A program made the translations under genes and the position numbers. A stretch of 64,000 nt of DNA. Origin: Halolamina litorea. GTDB taxonomy: Archaea > Halobacteriota > Halobacteria > Halobacteriales > Haloferacaceae. The notes beneath the pieces were generated by a model, which was not told the DNA's origin, did not search any database, and saw only the letters and a program-made list of their open reading frames with translations. The stretch spans positions 1,984,001 to 2,048,000 of the forward strand of contig NZ_JANHGR010000001.1 of the NCBI RefSeq assembly GCF_026616205.1, read 5' to 3'. Of this stretch, positions 10,386 to 19,643 are shown piece after piece; positions within the stretch are counted from its first letter, which is position 1, and each line of letters begins with the position of its first letter.

Positions 10386-11732
10386 ATGGAAGTCGAAATC
10401 GCAACAATCGGCGGCTACGAAGAAGTCGGTAGACAGTGTACAGCGGTCCGCGCGGGCCAGGACGTGGTCATCTTCGACATGGGCCTGAACCTGAGTAAGG
10501 TCCTCATCCACGACAACGTCGAGACCGAGCAGATGCACAGCCTCGACCTCATCGACATGGGCGCGATCCCGGACGACCGCGTCATGTCCGAAATCGAGGG
10601 CGACGTGCAGGCCATCGTCCCGACCCACGGCCACCTCGACCACATCGGCGCCATCTCGAAGCTGGCACACCGCTACGACGCCCCGATCGTCTCCGCCCCC
10701 TTCACGATCGAACTGGTCAAACAGCAGATCCAGGGCGAGTCGAAGTTCCAGGTCGACAACGACCTGATCAAGATGGAAGCGGGCGAGACGATGCAGATCG
10801 GCGACGAGACCGAACTCGAGTTCGTCAACATCACCCACTCCATCATCGACGCCGTCAACCCCGTCCTCCACACGCCGGAGGGCGCGGTCGTCTACGGCCT
10901 CGACAAGCGGATGGACCACACGCCCGTCGTCGGCGACCCGATCGACATGGATCGGTTCCGCGAGATCGGTCGCGAGGGCGAGGGCGTGCTGGCCTACATC
11001 GAGGACTGCACCAACGCCGGCCGGAAGGGCCGGACCCCCTCCGAGCGCGTCGCCCGGGAGCACCTGCGTGACGTGATGATGAGCGTGAAGGACTACGACG
11101 GCGGCATCGTCGCCACGACCTTCTCGAGCCACATCGCGCGTGTGAAGAGCCTCGTCGAGTTCGCCGAGGAGATCGGCCGCGAGCCGGTACTGCTGGGCCG
11201 CTCGATGGAGAAGTACTCCGGCACCGCCGAGCGTCTCGGCTTCGTCGACTTCCCGGACGACCTCGGGATGTACGGCCACCGGAAGTCCGTCGACCGCACG
11301 TTCAAACGGATCATGAAGGAGGGCAAGGAGAACTACCTCCCCATCGTCACCGGCCACCAGGGCGAGCCCCGAGCGATGCTCACCCGGATGGGTCGCGGCG
11401 AGACCCCCTACGACCTGGAGGAGGGCGACAAGGTCATCTTCAGCGCCCGGGTCATCCCGGAGCCGACCAACGAGGGCCAGCGCTACCAGTCCGAGCAGCT
11501 GCTCCGGATGCAGGGCGCCCACATCTACGACGACATCCACGTCTCGGGTCACCTCCGCTCGGAGGGCCACTACCAGATGCTCGAAGCGCTCCAGCCGGAG
11601 AACGTCATCCCCGCCCACCAGAGCCTGAAGCACCTCGCGGACTACGTCGAACTCTGTGAGTCCGAGGGGTACAACCTCGGCGAGGACGTGCACCTCTCGC
11701 GAAACGGCACCGTCCACACGCTCACGGAGTAA
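10386..11732 (+). CDS. rnj: Archaeal ribonuclease J (beta-CASP metallo-beta-lactamase 5'-3' exoribonuclease)
   Basis: This 448-residue protein is a beta-CASP RNase that degrades RNA 5' to 3' and is a central mRNA-decay enzyme in euryarchaea. The zinc motif HGHLDH is at residues 81-86 ([12 protein letters not shown]), followed by downstream metallo-beta-lactamase and beta-CASP motifs ([42 protein letters not shown]) and a C-terminal [15 protein letters not shown]. The ATG at 10386 begins the conserved [15 protein letters not shown]. The next gene, idsA, starts 2 nt after the stop, so the two are co-transcribed, an arrangement known in haloarchaea. The leader upstream is unusually long. Confidence 0.95.
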   Translation: MEVEIATIGGYEEVGRQCTAVRAGQDVVIFDMGLNLSKVLIHDNVETEQMHSLDLIDMGAIPDDRVMSEIEGDVQAIVPTHGHLDHIGAISKLAHRYDAPIVSAPFTIELVKQQIQGESKFQVDNDLIKMEAGETMQIGDETELEFVNITHSIIDAVNPVLHTPEGAVVYGLDKRMDHTPVVGDPIDMDRFREIGREGEGVLAYIEDCTNAGRKGRTPSERVAREHLRDVMMSVKDYDGGIVATTFSSHIARVKSLVEFAEEIGREPVLLGRSMEKYSGTAERLGFVDFPDDLGMYGHRKSVDRTFKRIMKEGKENYLPIVTGHQGEPRAMLTRMGRGETPYDLEEGDKVIFSARVIPEPTNEGQRYQSEQLLRMQGAHIYDDIHVSGHLRSEGHYQMLEALQPENVIPAHQSLKHLADYVELCESEGYNLGEDVHLSRNGTVHTLTE

Positions 11733-11734
11733 CG

Positions 11735-12781
11735 ATGAGCGAGGAAGCGACGGTCGAACGGCTGCTCGCCGCGGTCGAACAGCGCCGCGAGCGGGTCAAC
11801 GACGCCATCGCTGAGGACCTCCCGATAGAGGAGCCGAAACGACTCTACGAGGCCTCGCGCTACCTGCTCGACGCCGGCGGCAAGCGGCTGCGGCCGACAG
11901 TCTGTCTGCTCGTCGGCGAGGCGCTGGCGGACGTGGAGCCGGGTACCGCCGACTACCGTGCGTTCCCGGCGCTGTTCGACGACGAGATCGACCTCCTGCG
12001 CGCGGCAGTCAGCATCGAGGTCATCCAGTCGTTCACGCTGATACACGACGACATCATGGACGACGACGACCTGCGCCGGGGCGTGCCCGCGGTCCACCGC
12101 GAGTACGACGAGGCGACGGCCATCCTCGCCGGCGACACGCTCTACGCCAAGGCGTTCGAGTTCATGACCGACACCGGGAGTCGAGCGGACCTCAGCGTCG
12201 CCGCCACCAACCGGCTGGCCCGTACCTGCACGCAGATCTGTGAGGGGCAGGCCCTCGACGTGGAGTTCGAGAACCGCCACGGCGTGCTCCCCGACGAGTA
12301 CTTGGAGATGGTCGAACTCAAGACGGCGGTGCTCTACGGCGCCTCAGCGGCCATCCCGGCGATCCTGCTCGGCGCCGACGACGACACGGTCGAGGCGCTG
12401 CGCCAGTACGGGATCGACTCCGGGCGCGCGTTCCAGATCCAGGACGACGTGCTCGACCTCACCGTCCCCAGCGAGGAGCTGGGCAAACAGCGCGGCTCGG
12501 ACCTCGTCGGCGAGAAGGAGACCCTGATCACGCTCCACGCGCGCCAGCAGGGCGTCGACGTGGACAACCTCGTCGACGCCGAGACGGCCGACGAACTCAC
12601 CGAGGAGGCCGTCGCCGAGGCGGTGGCGACCCTGGAGGAGGCGGGCAGCATCGAGTACGCCCGCTCGAAGGCCCAAGAGCTGACCGACCGCTCGAAGGAC
12701 CACCTCGAGGCGCTGCCGGACAACGACGCCCGCGGCCTCCTGGCTGACCTGGCCGATTACCTGATCAATCGGGGCTACTGA
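11735..12781 (+). CDS. idsA: Geranylgeranyl/farnesyl diphosphate synthase (trans-prenyltransferase)
   Basis: This cytosolic isoprenyl diphosphate synthase of 348 residues makes the C15/C20 chains of archaeal ether lipids. The first aspartate-rich motif DDIMD lies at about 105-109 (IQSFTLIHDDIMDDDDLRRG) and the second, QDDVLD, near 235-240. An aromatic F at position 100, five residues before the first motif, is the position known to limit chain length in this family. GGKRLRP (48-54) binds IPP. The start lies 2 nt after the rnj stop. The product length (C15 versus C20) is not certain. Confidence 0.95.
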   Translation: MSEEATVERLLAAVEQRRERVNDAIAEDLPIEEPKRLYEASRYLLDAGGKRLRPTVCLLVGEALADVEPGTADYRAFPALFDDEIDLLRAAVSIEVIQSFTLIHDDIMDDDDLRRGVPAVHREYDEATAILAGDTLYAKAFEFMTDTGSRADLSVAATNRLARTCTQICEGQALDVEFENRHGVLPDEYLEMVELKTAVLYGASAAIPAILLGADDDTVEALRQYGIDSGRAFQIQDDVLDLTVPSEELGKQRGSDLVGEKETLITLHARQQGVDVDNLVDAETADELTEEAVAEAVATLEEAGSIEYARSKAQELTDRSKDHLEALPDNDARGLLADLADYLINRGY

Positions 12782-12881
12782 GGCCCCGGCCGCCGTTCTC
12801 GACGACCGCGTGGCGAGCGGGCCTCGGCCGCCGCACACGATCGGCCAGTCGATATATCCGTCACCGTTCGCAGTCGTTCGT

Positions 12882-13106
12882 ATGGAGTCGACGCCCAGCG
12901 ACCGCCGCCGCCGCTCGGTCCGCCAACTGTTGTTCGTGATCGCCGGTGCCCACACGGGGGCGTTCGCCGGGTCGGTGATGCCGACGTTCGGCCTGCCCGG
13001 GGACGTGGCGAGCGGCCTGACCGTACTGTTGCTGTTCGCGCTACCGTTCGTCGTCGACGCCAAGTGGGACCACGTCGACCCGCTGTTCGAGAAGCTGATG
13101 CGGTAG
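12882..13106 (+). CDS. Small two-helix membrane protein, unknown function
   Basis: The protein has 74 residues: a basic head (STPSDRRRRSVRQ) followed by two hydrophobic segments (about 17-38 and 45-62). GATATATCC, about 27 nt before the ATG at 12882, is one of the clearest TATA boxes in the window, so a leaderless message is likely. The conserved-looking composition and its own promoter argue for a real gene. I recognise no family. Confidence 0.6.
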   Translation: MESTPSDRRRRSVRQLLFVIAGAHTGAFAGSVMPTFGLPGDVASGLTVLLLFALPFVVDAKWDHVDPLFEKLMR

Positions 13107-13155
13107 CCGCGCCCGGATGGACACGCTCAAGCCGCCCGGTCTATCAGTCATCGAC

Positions 13156-14112
13156 GTGTCTCGCTATCAGGACGCCGGGCTGTTCGCGCTGCTCGCCGTC
13201 GCGTGGGGCGCTGGCTTCTCCGCGATCGAGGTCGGCCTCCGCTCGATCGAGCCGATCCTGTTCGCCGGCTACCGCTTCGACATCGGCGCCGTCGTCACCC
13301 TCGGGGCGCTGGCGGCGATCGGCCGGCTGGACCGGCCCACCGAACGTGCCGACTGGCAGGCCATCGTCGTCGCCGCCGCGCTGCTGGTGTTCGGCAACGT
13401 CTTCTTCCTCTTCGTCGGACAGCTCTACACCTCCGGCTCGGTCGCATCCGTCGTCTACAGTCTCACCCCCGTACTCACGGTCGGGTTCGCCGCCCTCCTC
13501 CTCTCCGGCGGGGGACTCGACGCTCGCGACACCGTCGGTATCGGGTTGGGCCTGATCGGCGTCATCCTCATCGCCGGTCCCGACCCCTCCGTGACGGCCG
13601 CGGCACCCACTGGTGCGCCGGAGTTCCTCTCACCGGCCTTCGCCGTGCTCGGCCCCGACGGCGTGGGCGCGTCGCTGGTGTTCTGTGCCGTCATCTCCGT
13701 CGCCGCGGGCAGCGTCCTCCTGCGCCGGATCGACGCCCCGATGGCCAGCCTGCCCACGACGGGGTGGGCGATGGCGCTCGGTGCGGTGATGCTCCACGCC
13801 GCCAGCCTCGCACTCGGGGAGACGCCGACGCTCCCCTCGGGGACGTGGACGTGGGTCTCGGTGGCCTACGTCGGCGTCGTGGCGAGTTCGGTCGGCTACG
13901 GGGCCTACTTCACGCTGATGCGACGCCGGGGACCGTTCACCTCGAACCTCGTGAGCTACGCCGTGCCGCCGGTCGCGTCGATTACGGGCTGGGCGCTGCT
14001 CGACGAGGCGCTGCCGCCGGTCGCGGTGGTCGGGTTCGGGCTCATCCTCGTCGGCTTCCTCGTGCTCAACCGCGAGGTCGTGGCCGAAGAACTGCGTCGG
14101 GTCGCGGCGTAA
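13156..14112 (+). CDS. EamA/DMT-superfamily metabolite transporter
   Basis: This 318-residue transporter has ten predicted transmembrane helices in two EamA repeats (about 5-140 and 165-305), which is the drug/metabolite exporter layout. LLAVAWGAGFSAIEVGLR at the N-terminus and SYAVPPVASITGWALLDE near the C-terminus are typical. The GTG at 13156 is preferred: it precedes the first helix directly and has CTCAAG at the leaderless distance. An in-frame ATG at 13117 would add 13 residues. The substrate is unknown. The stop abuts the stop of the converging peroxiredoxin gene. Confidence 0.9.
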   Translation: MSRYQDAGLFALLAVAWGAGFSAIEVGLRSIEPILFAGYRFDIGAVVTLGALAAIGRLDRPTERADWQAIVVAAALLVFGNVFFLFVGQLYTSGSVASVVYSLTPVLTVGFAALLLSGGGLDARDTVGIGLGLIGVILIAGPDPSVTAAAPTGAPEFLSPAFAVLGPDGVGASLVFCAVISVAAGSVLLRRIDAPMASLPTTGWAMALGAVMLHAASLALGETPTLPSGTWTWVSVAYVGVVASSVGYGAYFTLMRRRGPFTSNLVSYAVPPVASITGWALLDEALPPVAVVGFGLILVGFLVLNREVVAEELRRVAA

Positions 14113-14574
14113 CTACGCCAGATCGAGGTCCGCGAGTATCTCCTCTGCGTGCTCCTCGGGATCGACGCCCTCGTAGACGGCGACGATTTCGCCCGCGTCG
14201 TCGACGACGAACGTGTTGCGGAACACCCCCATTACCTGGTTGCCGAAGACGTTCTTCTCGCCGTAGGAAGCGTAGGCCGCCGAAACCTCGCCGTCCTCGT
14301 CGGAGAGCAGGTCGAACGGGAGGTCGTACTTCTCGCGGAAGTCGGCGAGGTCCTCGACGGGGTCGTCGCTGATGCCGACGACGGCGACGCCGGCGTCCTC
14401 GTAGGCGTCCCAGTCGTCGCGGAACGAGCAGGCCTCGGTGGTGCAGCCGGGAGTGTCCGCCCGGGGGTAGAAGTAGACCACCGCGTACTCGCCGGGGAGG
14501 GAGTCGAGCGAGACCTCCTCGCCGTCCTGGTTCGGGAGCGAGAACTGTGGCGCGTCGTCGCCGGGTTCGAGCAT
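14113..14574 (-). CDS. bcp: Peroxiredoxin of the Bcp/PrxQ type
   Basis: This thiol peroxidase of 153 residues reduces hydrogen and organic peroxides. The catalytic motif PRADTPGCTTEACSFRD (about 37-53) gives the peroxidatic cysteine C44, with C49 five residues later as the resolving cysteine typical of the Bcp/PrxQ group. LEPGDDAPQFSLPNQDG is the classical N-terminus. The minus-strand stop begins at the base next to the end of the EamA stop codon, so the two convergent genes have no spacer. Confidence 0.95.
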   Translation of the reverse strand: MLEPGDDAPQFSLPNQDGEEVSLDSLPGEYAVVYFYPRADTPGCTTEACSFRDDWDAYEDAGVAVVGISDDPVEDLADFREKYDLPFDLLSDEDGEVSAAYASYGEKNVFGNQVMGVFRNTFVVDDAGEIVAVYEGVDPEEHAEEILADLDLA

Positions 14575-14630
14575 ACGCCGCCATGCGGCCGGCGGGGACT
14601 AACGCCTTCCGCTCCCGGCGGCTGTACCGC

Positions 14631-15548
14631 CTACCAGAGTTCCTCGGCGGCCTCGCGCTGGAGCAGCGCGTCGGCGTTGTCCGCGGGCAGCGAGACCACG
14701 TCGTCGCTCTTGAGTTCGTACTCGCGGTCGTCGACGCCGAGCATCCGGCCCACGTCGGCGGTGATCCGGACGGTGGTTCGGTCCTCCCCGTCCTCGTCCG
14801 CGTCGGCGGACGCGTCGGACGGCACGCCAGCCCCCATCGGGGGTTCGGCGGCCACGCCACCGTCGGATCGCGGGTCGATATCGGTCTCGGGCGGGGCGGT
14901 CCGTTCCGCGGTCCCCGAGGGTTCGTCTGGTGGCACGTCCGGGGGTGCATCCGGTGGTGCCTCGGGCGTGTCCGAGTCGGCGTCAGTATCCGGGGACGGG
15001 CCGGTTCCGACCGCCGGTTCGGCGCGGGAGGGGGACGAATCGGTCCCGCTGTCGGCCGTCGACGGCTCCGGGGACGACTGCGAGGACGGCTCCGACGCTG
15101 GCTCGGTCGGTTCCGGCTGTGTGGCGGGTGCCCCGGCGGCCGACGACGGCACGCGGTCACCCTCGCCGGCGACGATGTCGAGCACCCGCGAGCGGTTCTC
15201 GCCGATACGGCCGACCATGTCCTCGAAGAGGTCCCGTTCCTGCGTGGTCAGGCCCTCCTCCTCGACGGGCATGTCCGCGGCGGCGAAGGAGGCCATCTTG
15301 ACGACTTTGCCGACCCGGCGTTCGTACACCGCCTCGACGACGTCCTCCGCGCGTTCGATGTCGTCGGTGAGCCGCGAGACCTCCGGGTCGGAGAAGGGGC
15401 TGTCGGCGGCCTCGGCGACCCGGTCCCGTTCGGACTTGAGCTCCTGAATGTAGGCGGCTACGTCCTCGTAGAAGGAGTCCCGCAGGTGCTGGAGGCTGTC
15501 CTTCTGGCGCTCCTTGCTTTGGACGGTTTGGAGTTCGTCGATGTCCAT
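14631..15548 (-). CDS. GINS complex subunit (Gins15/Gins51 type), replication helicase factor
   Basis: The protein has 305 residues. The N-terminal A domain (about 1-120) is helical and charged, with LQHLRDSFYEDVAAYIQELKSE. A linker of about 135 residues rich in Pro, Ser, Asp and Glu follows and is probably disordered. The C-terminal B domain (about 255-305, VRITADVGRMLGVDDREYELKSDDVVSLP) is the small beta domain of Sld5/Psf1-like GINS. GINS joins MCM and GAN/Cdc45-like protein in the replicative helicase. It follows priS in the same direction 54 bp downstream, a gene pair conserved in euryarchaea, which strongly supports the call. The long linker is typical of halophiles. Confidence 0.85.
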   Translation of the reverse strand: MDIDELQTVQSKERQKDSLQHLRDSFYEDVAAYIQELKSERDRVAEAADSPFSDPEVSRLTDDIERAEDVVEAVYERRVGKVVKMASFAAADMPVEEEGLTTQERDLFEDMVGRIGENRSRVLDIVAGEGDRVPSSAAGAPATQPEPTEPASEPSSQSSPEPSTADSGTDSSPSRAEPAVGTGPSPDTDADSDTPEAPPDAPPDVPPDEPSGTAERTAPPETDIDPRSDGGVAAEPPMGAGVPSDASADADEDGEDRTTVRITADVGRMLGVDDREYELKSDDVVSLPADNADALLQREAAEELW

Positions 15549-15602
15549 GCTGTTGTCTGGGGTCGCGCGGGTGACGCCACGGCGGCATCCGGGGGTGTGG
15601 GG

Positions 15603-16778
15603 TTACTCTGGTGCCTTCTCGGCGCGTCCCCGAGCCATGAGGAACACGCCGACGTACTCTTCCACCGATTGCGGACCTGCCGATATAGTCGTTTCGGCGC
15701 CCACGTCGAGCGGCCCGGGCTCAGTGACGTTCACCATGATCCGCTGGTCGCGGAAGCGGTCGGCGACGGCGTCGGTCAACGGGTCGAAGTCGGCCAGTTC
15801 GTCGGCGGCGATCGGTTTCACGACGAACCCGGTGCCGCCGTGGAGCGTGCCCGGGATCCGGATCAGCCGGCGAACGTCGGTGGTGACCGGCTCGTCGATT
15901 GGCGCCGTCTCGGTGCTGATCACTTGCGCGGTCAGCGCCTCGACGAGTTTTCGGAGGCCGGGGCCGCCGGCCTCGACGTTGCCCTCCCGGATCGCGCCGG
16001 GGTTGCGCTCGGCAGCGTCGAGGATCGTCCCCGCGCGGCCGTCGCCGATGCCGTCGAACGCGGTGAGTTCCTCCAACGCCTCTTCGCGGTCCATCTCCCG
16101 GAGGTCGGCGAGGAACTCCACGAGTCGTCGGTGGACGCGCCGGCCCCAGCCGCCGCGGGTCTTGAGTTCGCGGCGGGTCGTACCGCCGTAGGAGACCGTC
16201 CGGATCAAGCCGTCGCGGTCGAGGTCCACGGCGCGGACGTAGTCGACGATTTCGCGGCGGGCCTCGCTGTCGAGGCCGAGCAGCGCGTCGTTTCGGACGT
16301 GCACGTGGTAGCCCCGGCCGCCCGAGAAGACGATCAACAGTTCCTCTTCGGCGAAGCCGAAGTCCTCCCGGAGCAGGTCGAGCAGCCGTTTCAGCGCGTC
16401 CTTACAGGCTTCGAGCATCTCGGCGTAGCTTGCTGCCTCCTCGTCGACGCCGGGGAGGTGGTCGGCGTCGAGGTCGAACACGAGGTCAGCGCCGAGCCAC
16501 CCCTTCTCGGCCATCGTCGACTCGCCCGGGTCGTCGTAGCGCGCCGCCGAGAAGTAGGCGTGGCGGGGCGCTTCCCGGCCGAGGAACTCCCGGATCGACT
16601 GGGCGTCGCCACCCATGTCGAGCAGCGAGCGGTGCCGGACCATCGTCGTCCCGGCGCTCTCGGTGTAGGGGATGTGCCCCCACTCGCGGGCGTCGGGTTC
16701 GGGCGGCACCGCGAGGTCGGCGTCGGCGTAGTAGTCGCCGAAGCGACCCTTGAGGTAGTTGCGCGTGCGGTCCTCCAT
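15603..16778 (-). CDS. priS: DNA primase small (catalytic) subunit PriS
   Basis: The archaeal/eukaryotic-type primase catalytic subunit has 391 residues and makes primers with PriL (not in the window). The sequence MEDRTRNYLKGRFGDYYADA is the standard haloarchaeal N-terminus. The catalytic aspartates lie in DLVFDLDADHL (near 98-108). FSGGRGYHVHVRND (near 152-165) and the late DEPVTTDVRRLIRIPGTLHGGTG region are diagnostic. The ATG at 16778 is chosen over an upstream in-frame extension to 16877 that has no similarity to the family. It is divergent from the L1 ribosomal operon and precedes the GINS gene. Confidence 0.96.
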   Translation of the reverse strand: MEDRTRNYLKGRFGDYYADADLAVPPEPDAREWGHIPYTESAGTTMVRHRSLLDMGGDAQSIREFLGREAPRHAYFSAARYDDPGESTMAEKGWLGADLVFDLDADHLPGVDEEAASYAEMLEACKDALKRLLDLLREDFGFAEEELLIVFSGGRGYHVHVRNDALLGLDSEARREIVDYVRAVDLDRDGLIRTVSYGGTTRRELKTRGGWGRRVHRRLVEFLADLREMDREEALEELTAFDGIGDGRAGTILDAAERNPGAIREGNVEAGGPGLRKLVEALTAQVISTETAPIDEPVTTDVRRLIRIPGTLHGGTGFVVKPIAADELADFDPLTDAVADRFRDQRIMVNVTEPGPLDVGAETTISAGPQSVEEYVGVFLMARGRAEKAPE

Positions 16779-16921
16779 CTGTAGGGGAGTGGAGGCCGTT
16801 CGGCGTAAAGTGGTTCGCTTTCGGACCGAGCGCCGGGTACGGATCGACGGTCCACGGGACGCCTTCACAGGCCCCAAGGCGGCTCCCTCGTCCGGTTTTC
16901 GGCGCTATCCAGTTCGACGGC

Positions 16922-17015
16922 TTTAAGTCTCACATCCCCGTCTTCTCCGACGAGACAGGCGTGGCCTGTTTCACTCACCCGTAGGAGCCGCCTACGCGTA
17001 CTACGGAGGTGAAAG
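16922..17015 (+). promoter_or_regulatory. Promoter and structured leader of the L1-L10-L12 operon
   Basis: TTTAAGT (about 16922-16928) is the TATA box, giving an mRNA start near 16947 and a leader of about 70 nt. The leader contains a 9-bp hairpin, GAGACAGGC/GCCTGTTTC around a GTG loop (16952-16972, one G-U pair). CGTAG (16980-16984) can pair either with CTACG at 16992-16996 or with CTACG at 17001-17005, next to the Shine-Dalgarno GGAGGTG (17005-17011) placed 4 nt before the ATG. A structured L1 leader fits the known autogenous control of this operon by L1. Confidence 0.6.
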
Positions 17016-17654
17016 ATGGCAGATTCAATAGAGGACGCAGTATCCCGCGCACTCGAGGACGCCCCGGCTCGGAACTTCACCGAGACGGTCGACCTCGCGA
17101 TCAATCTGCGCGACATCGACCTGAACGACCCGTCGAACCGGGTCGACGAGAGCGTGGTGCTCCCGTCAGGTACAGGACAGGAGACACGTATCGTCGTCTT
17201 CGCGACCGGCGAGACCGCAGTCCGTGCGGAAGAGGTCGCAGACGCCGTGCTGAGTCCCGACGAGCTCGAAGAGCTCGGGGACGACGACGACGAGGCCAAA
17301 GACCTCGCCGACGATACGGACTTCTTCATCGCGGAAGCCGCGATGATGCAAGACATCGGCCGCTACCTCGGGACCGTTCTCGGTCCGCGAGGGAAGATGC
17401 CGACCCCCCTTCAGCCCGACGACGACGTGGTTGAAACGATCGAACGGATGAAGAACACCGTTCAGATCCGGTCCGGCGACCGCCGGACGTTCCACACGCG
17501 CGTCGGCGCTCAGGACATGACTCCCGACGAGGTGTCGGACAACATCGACGTCATCATCCGACGGCTCGAAGCCGACCTCGAAAAGGGTCCCCTCAACATC
17601 GACTCCATCTTCGTGAAGACGACGATGGGGCCGGCCGTGGAGGTGCCCGCATGA
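17016..17654 (+). CDS. rpl1: 50S ribosomal protein L1
   Basis: This 212-residue protein binds the mobile L1 stalk of 23S rRNA. Recognisable parts are [22 protein letters not shown] (near 20-41), the RNA-binding signature [16 protein letters not shown] (near 122-137), and the C-terminal [12 protein letters not shown]. It is the first gene of the L1-L10-L12 operon. A strong GGAGGTG precedes the ATG, which is uncommon for haloarchaeal first genes and marks this as a leadered message. L11 is not next to it here. Confidence 0.97.
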   Translation: MADSIEDAVSRALEDAPARNFTETVDLAINLRDIDLNDPSNRVDESVVLPSGTGQETRIVVFATGETAVRAEEVADAVLSPDELEELGDDDDEAKDLADDTDFFIAEAAMMQDIGRYLGTVLGPRGKMPTPLQPDDDVVETIERMKNTVQIRSGDRRTFHTRVGAQDMTPDEVSDNIDVIIRRLEADLEKGPLNIDSIFVKTTMGPAVEVPA

Positions 17655-18697
17655 GCCAAGCCGAGGACGTCCGGAAGACCGAGACGGTCCCGGAGTGGAA
17701 GCAGGCGGAGGTCGACGATCTCGTCGACTTCCTCGAGCGCTACGACGCGGTCGGGATCGTCGGTGTCACCGGCATCCCGTCGCGCCAGCTCCAGAGCATG
17801 CGTCGCGGCCTCCACGGCACCGCCGAGGTGCGCATGAGCCGCAACACGCTGATGGCTCGCGCCGTCGAGCAGGTCGACGAGGGCATCGAACAGCTCGCCG
17901 ACGAGATCGCCGGCGAGGTCGCCTTCGTCGGGACGAACGACAACCCGTTCGGCCTGTACAAGGAACTGGAAGCCTCGAAGACCCCGGCGCCCATCGGCGC
18001 CGGCGAGGTCGCCCCCAACGACATCGTCATCCCCGAGGGTGACACCGGGATCGACCCCGGTCCGTTCGTGGGCGAACTCCAGACGGTCGGTGCCTCCGCA
18101 CGCATCATGGAGGGGTCGATCAAGGTCACCGAGGACTCGAAGGTGCTCGAAGCCGGCGAGACCGTCGACCAGGACCTGGCCGACGTGCTCTCCGAGATGG
18201 GTATCGAGCCCAAGGAGGTCGGTCTCGACCTGCGTGCCGTCTTCGCCGACGGCGTGCTGTTCGAGCCCGACGAGCTCGCCATCGACGTCGACGAGTACCG
18301 CGCCGACGTGCAGGCTGCCGCTTCGGCTGCCCGCAATCTGTCGGTCAACGCCGCCTACCCGACTGCCCAGACCGTGGGCACCATGCTCGGGAAGGCCGCC
18401 GGCGAGGCCAAGTCCGTCGGCCTCGAAGCGGCGATCGTCAACGAGGAGCTCGCACCCGACCTGATCGGCAAGGCCGACGCACAGATGCGTGCGCTTGCCG
18501 CCCAGATCGACGACGAGGAGGCGCTCCCGGAGGAGCTGCAGGGCGTCGAAGCCCCAGCCCCCGCCGAGACCGCCGACGAGGACGAACAGGACGACGAAAC
18601 AACTGATGCCGAGGACGCAGACGAGTCCGAGCCGGAGGACGACTCCGACGACGACGAGGACGCGGGCGGTGAAGGTCTCGGCGCGATGTTCGGGTAA
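17651..18697 (+). CDS. rpl10: 50S ribosomal protein L10 (stalk protein P0)
   Basis: L10/P0 (348 residues) anchors L12 dimers to the ribosome to form the GTPase-recruiting stalk. [25 protein letters not shown] is the rRNA-binding N-terminus; the central insertion domain and the helical spine that binds L12 follow. The acidic C-terminus ends in GEGLGAMFG, nearly the same tail as L12 (GEGLGELFG), which is the elongation-factor binding tail. The start overlaps the L1 stop as ATGA, so translation is coupled. Confidence 0.97.
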   Translation: MSQAEDVRKTETVPEWKQAEVDDLVDFLERYDAVGIVGVTGIPSRQLQSMRRGLHGTAEVRMSRNTLMARAVEQVDEGIEQLADEIAGEVAFVGTNDNPFGLYKELEASKTPAPIGAGEVAPNDIVIPEGDTGIDPGPFVGELQTVGASARIMEGSIKVTEDSKVLEAGETVDQDLADVLSEMGIEPKEVGLDLRAVFADGVLFEPDELAIDVDEYRADVQAAASAARNLSVNAAYPTAQTVGTMLGKAAGEAKSVGLEAAIVNEELAPDLIGKADAQMRALAAQIDDEEALPEELQGVEAPAPAETADEDEQDDETTDAEDADESEPEDDSDDDEDAGGEGLGAMFG

Positions 18698-18702
18698 CTA
18701 CA

Positions 18703-19035
18703 ATGGAATACGTCTACGCTGCACTCACGCTGAACGAATCGGGCGAGGAGATCAACGAGGAGAACATCACGGCCGTGCTCGAAGCCGCGGGCGTCGATGT
18801 CGAGGAGTCGCGCGTCAAGGCCCTCGTGGCTGCCCTCGAGGACGTCGACATCGAGGACGCCATCGAGACGGCCGCTGCCGCACCCGCCGCACCTGCAGCC
18901 GGCGGTGCCGCCGGTGGCGCCGACGAGAGCGAGGAAGCGGACGAGGCCGAAGAGGAAGAGGCCGAGGCCGAGGAAGAGGAAGAAGACGAGGACGAAGGCG
19001 ACGGCGGCGAGGGTCTCGGCGAGCTGTTCGGTTAA
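18703..19035 (+). CDS. rpl12: 50S ribosomal protein L12 (stalk P1-type)
   Basis: This 110-residue archaeal L12 has an N-terminal dimerisation domain ([22 protein letters not shown], about 1-58), an Ala/Gly-rich hinge (about 63-78), a run of Glu and Asp, and the conserved factor-binding tail GEGLGELFG. It lies 5 nt after the L10 stop and ends the operon. A T-rich stretch (GATTTCTTTCG, near 19074) downstream may be the terminator. Confidence 0.97.
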   Translation: MEYVYAALTLNESGEEINEENITAVLEAAGVDVEESRVKALVAALEDVDIEDAIETAAAAPAAPAAGGAAGGADESEEADEAEEEEAEAEEEEEDEDEGDGGEGLGELFG

Positions 19036-19114
19036 ACGGCCGACCCACCGTCCGACCGCTTCCACGCAGTGCCGATTTCTTTCGAACCCAGTTCGACAGT
19101 GGCGACGCTCGCGG

Positions 19115-19291
19115 TTATCGACGCCAGAGAACGACTGCGGCGACCGCACAGGCGACGCCGATCACGACGGGAACCGGCCCGTTGGGCACGCCGAACTCCC
19201 AACCGAACAGCGTCGTCCCGACGAGCGCGATGGCGGCGACGGCCAGGCCTACTGCGAACGAAACCGGAGAGTCGCTGGATCGTCCGGGCAT
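19115..19291 (-). CDS. Small two-helix membrane protein, unknown function
   Basis: The protein has 58 residues with a short polar head (MPGRSSDSP) and two hydrophobic helices (about 10-30 and 38-56), ending in WRR. It lies alone between the L12 gene and tRNA-Leu(GAG), on the opposite strand to the ribosomal operon. The codon choice is haloarchaeal and the stop-free hydrophobic pattern is non-random. I recognise no family, so existence is more certain than function. Confidence 0.55.
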   Translation of the reverse strand: MPGRSSDSPVSFAVGLAVAAIALVGTTLFGWEFGVPNGPVPVVIGVACAVAAVVLWRR

Positions 19292-19407
19292 AGCCGCCGC
19301 TACGGACTGTTGACGGATAGTTCCACAGGACGAGGCTGTCGCTCTCAGTGTAGCGTTCGGAAGGATATGCGTGGGTGCTGTCCGGAGGACGAGCACCTGC
19401 ATCGTGT

Positions 19408-19425
19408 GGCGGGTGGTTGCCCGCC
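19408..19425 (-). other. Hairpin with CAACCA loop immediately 3' of tRNA-Leu(GAG)
   Basis: On the minus strand GGCGGG-CAACCA-CCCGCC forms a perfect 6-bp stem with a six-base loop. It starts 6 nt after the discriminator base of tRNA-Leu(GAG) and is followed by a GATGC. The same loop and a GATGC occur after tRNA-Leu(CAA) (25906-25921) and after its pseudogene (26142-26157). It may be a processing or termination signal. Confidence 0.5.
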
Positions 19426-19431
19426 GTGCGA

Positions 19432-19516
19432 TGCGTGGGACCGGATTTGAACCGGCGGACCTCTACAGGACAGCGCCCTCAACGCTGCGCCGTTGGCCTA
19501 GCTTGGCTACCCACGC
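19432..19516 (-). tRNA. tRNA-Leu (anticodon GAG)
   Basis: A complete class II cloverleaf of 85 nt lies on the minus strand. The acceptor GCGTGGG pairs with CCCACGC, with discriminator A and no encoded CCA. The anticodon stem CAGCG/CGCTG carries the seven-base loop TTGAGGG, so the anticodon is GAG. A long variable arm (TCCTGTAGAGGT) is typical of tRNA-Leu, and the T loop is TTCAAAT. A TATA-like CTTTTAC near 19556-19566 is the probable promoter. Confidence 0.96.
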
Positions 19517-19643
19517 TCGCGTACGTTCTTCGCATCCAATCGTTGGCCGCGGGTTAGTAAAAGGGCTTCCCTTTGGCGTCGCCGTCGGGCGACGAGCGCC
19601 CCGGTCGCCACACGTTTATTCGCCGCCGGGTCCTGCCCTCGGT

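Noticed and set aside
14547-16784. Open frame of about 745 codons on the plus strand
   Set aside because: It is exactly antisense to the GINS and PriS genes and has Val/Gly/Arg-rich composition with no domain.
17016-19035. Missing L11 gene as evidence of a broken ribosomal operon
   Set aside because: In haloarchaea L11 is often transcribed separately from L1-L10-L12, so its absence here is not unusual.
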